DNA of 64,000 bases from Propionibacteriaceae bacterium. GTDB taxonomy: Bacteria; Actinomycetota; Actinomycetes; Propionibacteriales; Propionibacteriaceae. The notes under the pieces are model-generated. The model had not been told where the DNA came from. It made no database searches and saw nothing but the letters and a program-made list of their open reading frames with translations. Numbering within the stretch: the stretch's first letter is position 1; each line of letters starts with the position of its first letter. The position numbers and the translations under genes are program-made. The stretch is taken from contig JAUNKV010000011.1 of the NCBI GenBank assembly GCA_030532575.1, positions 1 through 64,000 of the forward strand, read 5' to 3'. Positions 20,024 to 27,333 of the stretch are shown here, in pieces.

Positions 20024-20997
20024 GTGCCGTGTTCCGACGTGTCTGGCTCGCCCCCTTCCTGGGGGTGGTGGTGCTCGTGGTGGCGCTGCAGTACGTGGAC
20101 CGGGTGGGCCCGGTGTTGAGCCTGCCGGGAGCCCTGGGGCCGTGGAGCACCCTGTTCATCGGCATCGTGGTGCAGGCCCTGCCCTTCCTGGTGCTCGGGG
20201 TGCTGGTCTCCGGGGCCATCGCGGCCTTCCTGCCGAAGGACCTCCTGGCCCGGTTCACCCCACGCTCCCCGCTGCTGGCGGTGCCGACCGCCGGGGTGGC
20301 GGGGATGGTGCTGCCCGGCTGTGAGTGCGCCTCCGTGCCCGTGTCGCAGTCGCTGATGCGGCGAGGGCTGCCCCAGGCGGCGGCCCTGGCCTTCCTGCTG
20401 GCGGCCCCGGCGGTCAACCCCATCGTGCTGGTGGCCACCGCCGTCGCCTTCCCCGGAAATCCGCTCATGGTGTGGGCCAGGCTCATCGCCTCGCTGCTGG
20501 CGGTGGTCACGGCCTGCTGGCTGTGGATCGCACTCGGGAAACAGGAATGGATGAAACCACAGGAGGGCCACGGCCACGAGGGGACGGCCAGGGCGACGGT
20601 GTTCCGCGAGACCGCGATGCATGATCTGCAACAGGCCGGGGGATTCCTGGTGCTCGGCGCGGCGGTCGCGGCGGCGTTCAAGGTGTTCGTCCCGGTCGGG
20701 GTGCTCAGCTTCCTCAGCGACAACCCCTGGGTCGCGGTGCTGGCGATGGCGCTGCTGGCCATCGTGTTGTCGTTGTGCTCCGAGGCCGACGCCTTCGTCG
20801 TCTCGTCGTTCTCCTCGATCTCCCCGACGGCGCAGTTGGCCTTCCTCGTCGTGGGGCCGATGGTGGACATCAAGCTGTTCGCGATGCAGTCCGGGGCCTT
20901 CGGGGTGAGGTTCGCCACGCGGTTCATGCCGTTGACGCTGCTGTGCTGCATCATCTCGGCGGTCATGGTGGGAAGGCTGATGTTCGGGCAGTTCTGA
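20020..20997 (+). CDS. YraQ/DUF318-type permease
   Basis: Polytopic membrane protein of 325 aa with about eight predicted helices. It has the conserved PGCECASVPVSQSLMRRG and FLLAAPAVNPIVL motifs of this permease family, including the paired cysteine segment, and a second half beginning VLSLCSEADAFV that repeats the first (internal duplication). GTG at 20020 overlaps the upstream stop. The TIGR03943 partner and the permease usually travel together. Substrate unknown; metal or thiol-reactive ion export has been suggested for relatives. Confidence 0.88.
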   Translation: MSAVFRRVWLAPFLGVVVLVVALQYVDRVGPVLSLPGALGPWSTLFIGIVVQALPFLVLGVLVSGAIAAFLPKDLLARFTPRSPLLAVPTAGVAGMVLPGCECASVPVSQSLMRRGLPQAAALAFLLAAPAVNPIVLVATAVAFPGNPLMVWARLIASLLAVVTACWLWIALGKQEWMKPQEGHGHEGTARATVFRETAMHDLQQAGGFLVLGAAVAAAFKVFVPVGVLSFLSDNPWVAVLAMALLAIVLSLCSEADAFVVSSFSSISPTAQLAFLVVGPMVDIKLFAMQSGAFGVRFATRFMPLTLLCCIISAVMVGRLMFGQF

Positions 20998-21087
20998 GAG
21001 CGCTCGGGAATAACTTCGACCATGCGAGGGTTGGGAGTGGTGAGGTCACGTCATCGGGGCATGGCCCGCACCTGCCGAGGAGTTCAG

Positions 21088-21846
21088 ATGGGAACCCACA
21101 CCGCCACTGCCGTCGCTGCCCGTGATGCCGCTTTCGCCGCCATGACCAAGGGGTTCCGGCTGGTGGACCTGACCGAGGTGCTGGGGCCGGACAGCGTGAT
21201 GTGGCCCGGGGCCCCGGCCTGGAGTGTGGAGGACGTGGTCACCTTCGATGGCGGCGGCTACCACGCCCGGATGGTGCACACCTTCGAGCACTCCGGCACC
21301 CACCTGGATGCGCCCGGCCACCTGATCCCCGGGGCCGAGGACGTGGCCAGCCTGCCCATCGACGACCTGGTGGTCCCCGTCGTGGTGATCGACATCACGC
21401 ACAAGGCGGCGCAGGACTCCAACGCCACGATCAGTCGCGAGGACGTCGAGGCCTTCGAGGCCGCCCACGGGCCGATCCCGGCGGGATCGGCGGTGCTGAT
21501 GAACTCCGGTTGGGCCGCGCGCAACCACGACGTGGTGCTGTACTCGGGCACCAGCACCACCACCGATCTGAAATTTCCCGGCTTCGGGCTGGACGGCGCG
21601 GCCGCGCTGGTGGAGCGGGGCGTGATCGGGATCGGGGTGGACACCCTCGGCATCGATCCCGGCAGTGAGCCGACGCTGCCGGTGCACCGGGAAATCACCC
21701 ACCCGGCGGGGCTGTGGCACCTGGAGAACCTCGTCAACGTCGATCAGCTGCCGCCGACCGGCGCGGTGCTCGCCGTCGGGGTGCCGCGGATCCACGGCGG
21801 CACCGGCTTCCCCTGCCGGGTCTTCGCCTTCGTCCCGAAGAACTGA
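21088..21846 (+). CDS. Cyclase-family metal hydrolase (kynurenine formamidase-like)
   Basis: 252-aa member of the cyclase/formamidase fold, with the metal-binding signature HSGTHLDAPGH near residue 70 and the later GVDTLGID motif. ATG 21088 follows GAGGAG with good spacing, which decides against the longer frame. Family members hydrolyse amides such as N-formylkynurenine or cyclic imides; no tryptophan-degradation gene is nearby, so the substrate is unassigned. The gene is followed after 15 bases by a small unknown gene in the same direction. Confidence 0.88.
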   Translation: MGTHTATAVAARDAAFAAMTKGFRLVDLTEVLGPDSVMWPGAPAWSVEDVVTFDGGGYHARMVHTFEHSGTHLDAPGHLIPGAEDVASLPIDDLVVPVVVIDITHKAAQDSNATISREDVEAFEAAHGPIPAGSAVLMNSGWAARNHDVVLYSGTSTTTDLKFPGFGLDGAAALVERGVIGIGVDTLGIDPGSEPTLPVHREITHPAGLWHLENLVNVDQLPPTGAVLAVGVPRIHGGTGFPCRVFAFVPKN

Positions 21847-21861
21847 AGGGGACGCGCAGTC

Positions 21862-22185
21862 GTGGCTGAGCCGTTCGACACAATCTCCCTCGACGAGGTG
21901 ATCGTCAATACCGAGCCCCAGACCTTGGTGAAATTGTCCGGACCGGTGGCCGAACTGAACATCGTCTTGAGTGAAGAGGAGATCGAGGCCGTCCGGGAAC
22001 TGGCGAGCAGAGTTGAGGGAACAGTCACAGCAGGCAGCAGTGCGGGGTCACGAACCCACTGGGTCCTGGCCGAGGAGGGATGTCACATCCTGATCGGTGA
22101 GGACCAGTGGACCTGGGACATCGGTTTCCTGTGTTCGCTGGACCTGCTGGTCTCACTCAAGGAGCAGCTGGCCCAGCCGTCGTGA
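21862..22185 (+). CDS. Hypothetical protein, 107 aa
   Basis: Acidic protein without signal peptide or membrane segment; family not recognised. GTG 21862 is preceded by AAGGGGA, a good ribosome binding site. It follows the cyclase gene by 15 bases, so probably shares its transcript. The 3' end overlaps the end of the leftward Asp23-like gene by 29 bases (22157-22185), so the two converging transcripts are antisense to each other there. Confidence 0.65.
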   Translation: MAEPFDTISLDEVIVNTEPQTLVKLSGPVAELNIVLSEEEIEAVRELASRVEGTVTAGSSAGSRTHWVLAEEGCHILIGEDQWTWDIGFLCSLDLLVSLKEQLAQPS

Positions 22186-22501
22186 CCTGGGCGATGGTGG
22201 CCTTCACCCGGGGCGCGGGGAGGTGCCGCTCGCGGCAGGCCGCAGTCAGTGCCTCCACCAGGGCCTGGGTCACGTCCTTGGCGTTGTGCCCCGCTGCGAC
22301 GGCACAGGACACCTCGATGCTGCATGAGTCGTCGCTGAGCTGGACCTTGATGGTGGAGGCCCCGGACCCCAGGCCGAGCATCTTGGCCCCCTCAGCCAGG
22401 ACGGCACCGACGGTGGAGCCCGCCAGGTAGAGCTGGCGCACCCCCGCGACTCCCCGGGCGACGACCTCCAGCTCTGCCGCCACGCTGGCTGCCTCGCTCA
22501 T
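22157..22501 (-). CDS. Asp23/Gls24-like protein, 114 aa
   Basis: Small soluble protein with a VARGVAGVRQLY segment and an alternating beta/alpha pattern that fits the Asp23/Gls24 envelope-stress domain, though divergent. ATG 22501 follows GGGAGGGG. It is the last gene of the leftward island asp23-glsB-sigma-asp23-asp23, 33 bases after the gene before it. Family members gather at the membrane through partner proteins and support cell-envelope integrity in other Gram-positives; the specific role here is unknown. Confidence 0.6.
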   Translation of the reverse strand: MSEAASVAAELEVVARGVAGVRQLYLAGSTVGAVLAEGAKMLGLGSGASTIKVQLSDDSCSIEVSCAVAAGHNAKDVTQALVEALTAACRERHLPAPRVKATIAQVTTAGPAAP

Positions 22502-22534
22502 GCAGACCCCTCCCTCGACCTCGAATCCGCGATG

Positions 22535-23116
22535 TCACTCGGTGCGGACATCCGTCACCACGATATCGACAGCCGTCACGTGCAGGTCGGTGTGCGTGCC
22601 GACATCGGCCAGCACCCGGGTGCGCAGCTGTTCCGCCAGCTCGGGGATGGAATGCCGAAGTGGCACGCAGGCCTCGATCACGACGGTGACCGGGGCCCCC
22701 AGGGTCTCCACGTCCCCGACGAGACGGCACCGTCCGATCACCATCCCCTCGATGCTCTCCTCCGCCTGACGCACCAGGCTGCGCACCGCCCCCTCGGTGA
22801 TACCCAGATCGTGGGGACTGGGGGAGTCGTAGGGGATGCGCCTCCCGGCGCGGGCATCGAGGGTGATACCGCTGATGATCCACTCCACCCAGGAGTCATC
22901 GGCGGCCTCATGGGCCTCATCCTCCCGGATCATGTCCGCGGTCAGCCGGTGCAGGCGCTCCAGCGACTCCAGTGCGAGCTGGCAGCCGGGGGACTGCTCG
23001 ATGGATTCGACCCGGGGGAATCGGCCGGAGTCGAGGTAGGCCTCCAGTTCCTCCAGGGTGTGACCGTCAAGGTGTTCGGTCGCGACGGGCTTCGTCGCGC
23101 CATGTCGGTTCGTCAT
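22535..23116 (-). CDS. Asp23/Gls24 domain protein with anti-sigma-like N-terminus
   Basis: 193 aa. Residues about 15-55 (LEELEAYLDSG then SPGCQLALESLERLHRL) resemble the helical start of anti-sigma factors, whose usual HxxxCxxC zinc motif is missing. After a linker the C-terminal part (ITEGAVRSLVRQAEESIEGM onward) is Asp23/Gls24-like. ATG 23116 overlaps the sigma-factor stop (ATGA) and has GGAGG seven bases upstream; the GTG at 23122 is too close to that site. The overlap and layout are those of sigma/anti-sigma pairs, so it may restrain the neighbouring ECF factor; that is inference. Confidence 0.7.
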   Translation of the reverse strand: MTNRHGATKPVATEHLDGHTLEELEAYLDSGRFPRVESIEQSPGCQLALESLERLHRLTADMIREDEAHEAADDSWVEWIISGITLDARAGRRIPYDSPSPHDLGITEGAVRSLVRQAEESIEGMVIGRCRLVGDVETLGAPVTVVIEACVPLRHSIPELAEQLRTRVLADVGTHTDLHVTAVDIVVTDVRTE

Positions 23117-23721
23117 TGCCACGCCTCCATCCGCGCGATGATGTTCTTCCGGGCGCGGGCCAGTAGTCCTCGGACCGTGGATTCGGGGAGCTCCAGTGCT
23201 TCAGCGATCTCCCGATAGCTCATGTGCTCCGCTTCGCGGAGAATCCAGCACCGTCGCTGGGCCTCGGGAAGCTGGGTGAGTGCAGCGCGCAACGCTGCCA
23301 CCGTCGCCTTGGCCTGGGTCACCTGGGGCGGGGAGGACGACTCCGCGGCGGCGAGTTCCGCCTCATCGGCATCGTCGCTGTGGCGCTGGGCACGCACCCG
23401 GTCGATGGCGCGGTGAGTGGTGATACGCATCAGCCATGCCTTGACCCTGCGGGGGTCGTCGAGCTGGTCGAGCTTGTCCCATGCGGTGATGAACGCATCC
23501 TGAACCACATCGTCCACTTCCGAGGAGGAGCCGAGGATGCGCCTGGCTGCGGCGCGCATCATGGGGCCGTAGCGGCGTACCAGGATGCCGAAGGCCGTGA
23601 CATCGCCGTCGGCGGCACGTCCAGCGATGATCCTGTCATCTGCCGTCGCCAGCAGGAGATCATGCGGGCTGCGACCCTCAGGGAGAGGATCGCAGCCCGT
23701 CGCATGTGTTTCGTCGGTCAA
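23113..23721 (-). CDS. ECF-type RNA polymerase sigma factor
   Basis: 202-aa sigma-70 family factor with region 2 (FGILVRRYGPMMRAAARRIL, then DVVQDAFITAWDKLDQL) and region 4 (LPEAQRRCWILREAEHMSYREIAEALELPESTVRGLLARAR); no region 3, so ECF class. No ATG or GTG exists near the start; TTG 23721 is preferred because AAGG lies six bases upstream and it begins one base after the glsB stop. A TTG at 23739 lacks a ribosome binding site. A perfect 10-bp inverted repeat lies just inside the coding region (23665-23699). Probably controls its own stress island. Confidence 0.9.
   Translation of the reverse strand: MTDETHATGCDPLPEGRSPHDLLLATADDRIIAGRAADGDVTAFGILVRRYGPMMRAAARRILGSSSEVDDVVQDAFITAWDKLDQLDDPRRVKAWLMRITTHRAIDRVRAQRHSDDADEAELAAAESSSPPQVTQAKATVAALRAALTQLPEAQRRCWILREAEHMSYREIAEALELPESTVRGLLARARKNIIARMEAWQ
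23665..23699 (-). promoter_or_regulatory. Hairpin within the start region of the ECF sigma gene
   Basis: Ten-base perfect inverted repeat CGGGCTGCGA / TCGCAGCCCG with a 15-base loop, 22 bases inside the TTG start. In the sigma mRNA it would form a stable stem near the ribosome entry zone, so it may limit translation; it could also be chance in GC-rich coding DNA. Confidence 0.4.
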
Positions 23722-23722
23722 G

Positions 23723-23983
23723 TCACGCCTTGCGTCCAACGAAGTAGCCGTAGATCGCGAGCACGATCAGCGATCCACCGATGGCGAGCACCCAGCTCGA
23801 CAGCGAGAAGAACTCATCGATCTTCGCGTTGAACAGGAGGCTGCCGAGCCATCCGCCGACCATGGCGCCAACGACGCCGAGGATCAGGGTCGCGAACCAG
23901 CCACCGCCCTGCTCGCCCGGCATGATCAGCTTCGCGATGGCCCCGGCGATCAGGCCGAGCAGCAAGAAGCCCAAGAATCCCAT
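23723..23983 (-). CDS. GlsB/YeaQ/YmgE-family membrane protein
   Basis: 86-aa integral membrane protein with three hydrophobic helices: GFLGFLLLGLIAGAIAKL, a GGGWFATLILGVVGAMVGGWLG glycine-rich segment and a C-terminal helix ending YFVGRKA. This is the transglycosylase-associated/GlsB stress protein family. ATG 23983 with AGG nine bases upstream gives the family N-terminus; 17 more codons are open upstream without support. The stop is one base before the TTG of the sigma gene. Likely the membrane component of the Asp23/Gls24 island. Confidence 0.9.
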   Translation of the reverse strand: MGFLGFLLLGLIAGAIAKLIMPGEQGGGWFATLILGVVGAMVGGWLGSLLFNAKIDEFFSLSSWVLAIGGSLIVLAIYGYFVGRKA

Positions 23984-24101
23984 GAGGATCAACCTTTCGT
24001 GTCGTGCCACCTTGAAGGAGGTGGCGGCGTTCACGGATGAGACGTCGGAAGGAGTGGATTCGTCACGCCTTGGTCAAAAATTTTTTCGCCGCGGCCCGGA
24101 A

Positions 24102-24500
24102 TCACTGCTCCTCTTCGGGTTCCGGGGCGTCGTCGTCGGGGGTGTGGACGTCGGAGACGGTGACGTTGACCTGCATCACCTGCTTGCCGACGATGTCCCG
24201 AATGGCCTCGGTGATCCGGGTGCGCACCCCATCGGTGACCTCCGGCAGGGGAACGGGGTATTCGGCGACGAGGGTGACATCCACACTCACCTGATCCTCG
24301 TCAACGGTGATCCTGATGCCCTGGGTCTGATCCTCCGTGCCGGTCACGGCCTCGCGGATCGCGCCCAGGGCCCGGGCCACTCCGCCGCCCAGGGTGTGGA
24401 CGCCGTGGGTTTCCCTGGCGGCGAGCGCGGCCACCTTGGCGATGACGCCGTCCTCAATGGTGGTCGTGCCGCGCTGGTCGGTGGGGTGCTGCGTGGACAT
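24102..24500 (-). CDS. Asp23/Gls24 family envelope stress protein
   Basis: 132 aa, the most canonical Asp23 copy of the three: IEDGVIAKVAALAARETHGVHTLGGG at the start of the domain and VTVSDVHTPDD at its end, with an acidic tail. ATG 24500 follows GGAGACCCG; the longer open frame above it has no support. It is the first gene of the leftward stress island and 119 bases separate it from glsB. The AmaP/DUF2273 membrane anchor genes found with Asp23 in other Gram-positives are absent between them, so GlsB may be the anchor. Confidence 0.88.
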   Translation of the reverse strand: MSTQHPTDQRGTTTIEDGVIAKVAALAARETHGVHTLGGGVARALGAIREAVTGTEDQTQGIRITVDEDQVSVDVTLVAEYPVPLPEVTDGVRTRITEAIRDIVGKQVMQVNVTVSDVHTPDDDAPEPEEEQ

Positions 24501-24653
24501 CGGGTCTCCTTGCGTCGTCTCGGCTCCGAGGGTGGGGCCTTGTTGGTGGGACGTCTCCTGGGGAGACTTTGTCACACGCCGGGAGTCCGCCGGGGAAGGT
24601 GAGGAGTTAGGGTTACCTGTGTTGGACCGTCCTCGTACGTGCAAGGAGCACCA

Positions 24654-24947
24654 ATGACCTATGTCAACATCACAGCCCTGACCTTTCCGGCCGGAGCGGA
24701 GGAGGAGATCGAGCGTCGCTTCGCCGCCCGCAAGCGCTCGGTGGATCAGTCTCCCGGCTTCCAGTCCTTCGAGCTGCTGCGTCCGGTGGTGGGGGAGAGT
24801 CGCTACTTCGTGGTCACCCGGTGGGAGTCCGAGGATGCCTACCGGCAGTGGGCTGACAACCGGGTGGCGGGCTCCCACGCCGAGGACGAGCGCCGCGGCA
24901 TGAGCATCGAGGTGCTGGGTTTCCAGGTGGTCCAGCACGACGAGTGA
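24654..24947 (+). CDS. Antibiotic-biosynthesis-monooxygenase-fold protein, likely IsdG/MhuD-type heme-degrading enzyme
   Basis: 97-aa ferredoxin-fold monooxygenase. Residues Asn5, Trp66 and His75 are placed as in mycobacterial MhuD (whose functional residues are Asn7, Trp66, His75), supporting heme binding and oxidative heme opening. ATG 24654 has AAGGAG seven bases upstream. The iron ABC transporter operon starts 127 bases downstream, so release of iron from heme is a sensible role; a general quinone/ABM monooxygenase is the alternative. It is divergent from the Asp23 island. Confidence 0.75.
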   Translation: MTYVNITALTFPAGAEEEIERRFAARKRSVDQSPGFQSFELLRPVVGESRYFVVTRWESEDAYRQWADNRVAGSHAEDERRGMSIEVLGFQVVQHDE

Positions 24948-24980
24948 CCGGGCAAGCCGCAAAATTTAATCAATAACTAG

Positions 24981-25010
24981 TTGCGTATTTAGGTGAGGCT
25001 GACCTAGGTT
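24981..25010 (+). promoter_or_regulatory. Iron-transporter promoter
   Basis: TTGCGT at 24981-24986 and TAGGTT at 25005-25010 are spaced 18 bases. The DtxR-type box lies between and over the -10. TATTTA at 24986-24991 is an alternative -10. Confidence 0.45.
24989..25007. promoter_or_regulatory. DtxR/IdeR-type iron box
   Basis: TTAGGTGAGGCTGACCTAG matches the 19-bp DtxR/IdeR consensus (TTAGGTTAGGCTAACCTAA as I know it) at 16 of 19 positions and keeps its dyad symmetry. It overlaps the promoter of the Fe-siderophore-type transporter, so Fe2+-loaded repressor should shut the operon. Confidence 0.85.
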
Positions 25011-25053
25011 GGGCTTCGGTGTGTCGAGGCACTCGGCGCGCCGAAGCCCAACC
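25007..25053 (+). promoter_or_regulatory. Long leader hairpin before the iron-transporter gene
   Basis: Bases 25007-25019 pair perfectly with 25041-25053 (13 bp); pairing continues inward through 25028/25032 with three U-G wobbles, leaving a three-base loop: 22 consecutive pairs. The wobbles are U-G only in rightward RNA, so the structure favours the transporter mRNA. It ends 21 bases before the GTG start. Confidence 0.65.
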
Positions 25054-25074
25054 CATCACAGGCAGGAGCCAGAA

Positions 25075-26265
25075 GTGAAGCGCAGGATATTTCTCGGAGC
25101 GGCCGGAGCGTTCGGTCTCAGTGCACTCGCTGCATGTGGTGGGGGTGGTGCCCAGCAGGCTCCCGCCACCTCAGGTTCGCCCAGTGCCTCCGATGCCGCA
25201 GGTGCCCTGACGTTCACCGATGTCGCCGGGCGCACCGTCACCCTCGACCAAGCGCCTTCCCGCGTGGTGCTGGGAGAGTCCAGGCATGCCTACTCGTTGC
25301 TCTTCCTGCAGCGCGACAACCTGCTGGACAAGGTGGTGGCCTGGGGGTCGGACATGCAGAAGGCCGCCCCGGACGTCTACCAGCGGCTCGAGAAGGTCAA
25401 GCCTGAAGCCGCTGACCTGCCGGTGATCGGCAGTGCCGCGAAGGGGGACCTCAGCGTCGAGACGCTGCTGGAGCACAAGGCCGATCTGTTCCTGATGACG
25501 CTGGACCAGTACGAGGCCGCACAGCAGGAGGGATTCGACGCCAAGCTGGAGGCTGCGAAGATCCCGTTCGCGGTGACCGACTTCAGGCGCAAGCCGGTGG
25601 ACAACACCCACGCCAGCGTCGAATTGCTGGGAAAGGTCTTCGGCGTCTCGGACAGGGCCGCAGAGTTCTTGGCCCATTACGACTCGTTGGTCAAGCCCGT
25701 CATCACGGCCGCCCAGCAGAGGGCGGAAGCGGAGCGTCCACTGACCTATGTCTGGCGTTCGGCCGGAATCTCGGAACCCGGGCGCACCTTCGGGGACAGC
25801 AACTTCGGGCAGATCGTCGCCGCCAGCGGCGGGGTGAACCTGGGGACCACGTTGCTGCCCGGGCATGAGGGAACCATCACCACCGAGCAGCTGATCGCTT
25901 CCCAGCCGAAGCTCATCATCGCCACCGGCGGCGACTGGGAGCAGCAGCAGCGCAGCGAGAAGGCCACCACCAGCTACGTCAAGCTGGGATACAACGCCAC
26001 CTCGGAGCAGGTCAACGAGAGCCTTGCCCAACTCGTCAACGAGACCGGCTACAGCGAACTCACGGCGTTCACGGACAAGCAGATCTTCGGTATCTACCAC
26101 CAGTTCTACGACGCCCCCTTCAACTTCCTCGCCTACCTGGCCTTCGCGCAGTGGCAGGGCCTGGAGGTCGCGGGAGCGCCGAGTGTTGACGAGGCCTGGC
26201 GGGACTTCCACACCAAGTTCATGCCTTTCGAGGCGGAGGGCGTCTTCGCCGCCAAGCTGTCATGA
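25075..26265 (+). CDS. Iron/siderophore ABC transporter substrate-binding lipoprotein
   Basis: 396-aa FecB/FepB-type binding protein. The N-terminus has a basic start, a hydrophobic stretch and the lipobox LAAC, giving lipidated Cys near residue 19 anchored outside the membrane, followed by a Gly/Ser linker. The body has the LTFTDVAGRTVTLDQAPSRVV entry typical of type III binding proteins. GTG 25075 with AGGAG at 25064-25068 is preferred; upstream codons would run through the hairpin. It starts a three-gene operon under a DtxR-type box; the stop overlaps the permease ATG by four bases. Ligand could be a ferric siderophore or heme. Confidence 0.9.
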   Translation: MKRRIFLGAAGAFGLSALAACGGGGAQQAPATSGSPSASDAAGALTFTDVAGRTVTLDQAPSRVVLGESRHAYSLLFLQRDNLLDKVVAWGSDMQKAAPDVYQRLEKVKPEAADLPVIGSAAKGDLSVETLLEHKADLFLMTLDQYEAAQQEGFDAKLEAAKIPFAVTDFRRKPVDNTHASVELLGKVFGVSDRAAEFLAHYDSLVKPVITAAQQRAEAERPLTYVWRSAGISEPGRTFGDSNFGQIVAASGGVNLGTTLLPGHEGTITTEQLIASQPKLIIATGGDWEQQQRSEKATTSYVKLGYNATSEQVNESLAQLVNETGYSELTAFTDKQIFGIYHQFYDAPFNFLAYLAFAQWQGLEVAGAPSVDEAWRDFHTKFMPFEAEGVFAAKLS

Positions 26266-27323
26266 CCGAAACCACTGGTGTTGAGGAGCTGAAGCGCTAC
26301 CACCAGATCAAACAGCGACGCCTGGCCATCCTCGCAGGGCTGGTGATGGCCCTCGTGGCGATGTACGTCATCGCCATGTTGGTGGGGCCGCTGGACGTGG
26401 ACATCGCCAGCATTCTGCGAGTCCACCTCGGGTTGGAGGGGGACGCTCAGGTGCGTACCATCGTGCTCGATCTGAGAACCCCTCCAGCCCTGATGGCGGT
26501 GCTCGTGGGGGCGGCGCTCGGGCTGGCCGGGGCCCAGATGCAGACCATTTTGGACAACCCCTTGGCCGAGCCCTTCACGCTCGGTGTGTCAGCTGCGGCC
26601 GGGTGCGGTGCAGCTGTTGTGATCGCCACCGGCATCAGCCTCCCCTTCGTGGGGGCGGCCTCGGTTCCGGTGGGAGCTGCTGTCTTCGCGGTGGTGGCCA
26701 GCCTGCTGATCGTCGGGGTTTCGCGGGCACGCCGTTCCGGCCGGGAGACCATCATCCTGCTGGGCATCGCCTTGGTCTTCGGGTTCCAGGCCGTGCTCAT
26801 GCTGCTGCAGTACGGTGCTTCGACGGAGGCGCTGCAGCGAATGGTGTTCTGGACTCTCGGGTCGCTGATGCGGGCCAACTGGATCTCGATCCTGACGGTG
26901 CTGGGAGTGCTGCTGGTCATCACGCCGTTGTTCGTCTTCCATCAGGCCAAGCTGACCACGCTCTCACTCGGAGAGGCGAGGGCGCGGGCGATGGGGGTCA
27001 ACGTGGACAACGTGCGGATGTGGACCCTGCTCGGTGCGTCGATGTTGGCTGCAGTCTCGGTGAGTGCGGTCGGGATCATCGGGTTCATCGGATTGGTCGG
27101 TCCCCACGTGGCCAGGATGCTGGTGGGTGAGGATCAGCGGCTGTTCGTTCCGACGGCGATGGCCTGTGGCGCGTTGGTGCTGTGCACAGCCCATGCGGTT
27201 GCCCAGATCCTGGTTCCAGGCGTGGTCCTGCCGGTCGGTATTCTCACAGCCCTGGTCGGGGTTCCGGTCTTCGTCGTCATCATCATGAGTCGTCGGCGTA
27301 CCACGTCGGCCCTGGCCGGGTGA
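26262..27323 (+). CDS. FecCD-family iron ABC transporter permease
   Basis: 353-aa membrane permease with about nine to ten helices. It carries the family motifs GAALGLAGAQMQTILDNPLAEPFTLGVSAAAG (between helices 2 and 3) and the cytoplasmic coupling region GVNVDNVRMW followed by VSAVGIIGFIGLVGPHVARML. ATG overlaps the binding-protein stop. One permease gene suggests a homodimer channel. Works with the downstream ATPase to import an iron chelate. Confidence 0.93.
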   Translation: MTETTGVEELKRYHQIKQRRLAILAGLVMALVAMYVIAMLVGPLDVDIASILRVHLGLEGDAQVRTIVLDLRTPPALMAVLVGAALGLAGAQMQTILDNPLAEPFTLGVSAAAGCGAAVVIATGISLPFVGAASVPVGAAVFAVVASLLIVGVSRARRSGRETIILLGIALVFGFQAVLMLLQYGASTEALQRMVFWTLGSLMRANWISILTVLGVLLVITPLFVFHQAKLTTLSLGEARARAMGVNVDNVRMWTLLGASMLAAVSVSAVGIIGFIGLVGPHVARMLVGEDQRLFVPTAMACGALVLCTAHAVAQILVPGVVLPVGILTALVGVPVFVVIIMSRRRTTSALAG

Positions 27324-27333
27324 GGAGGGGATC

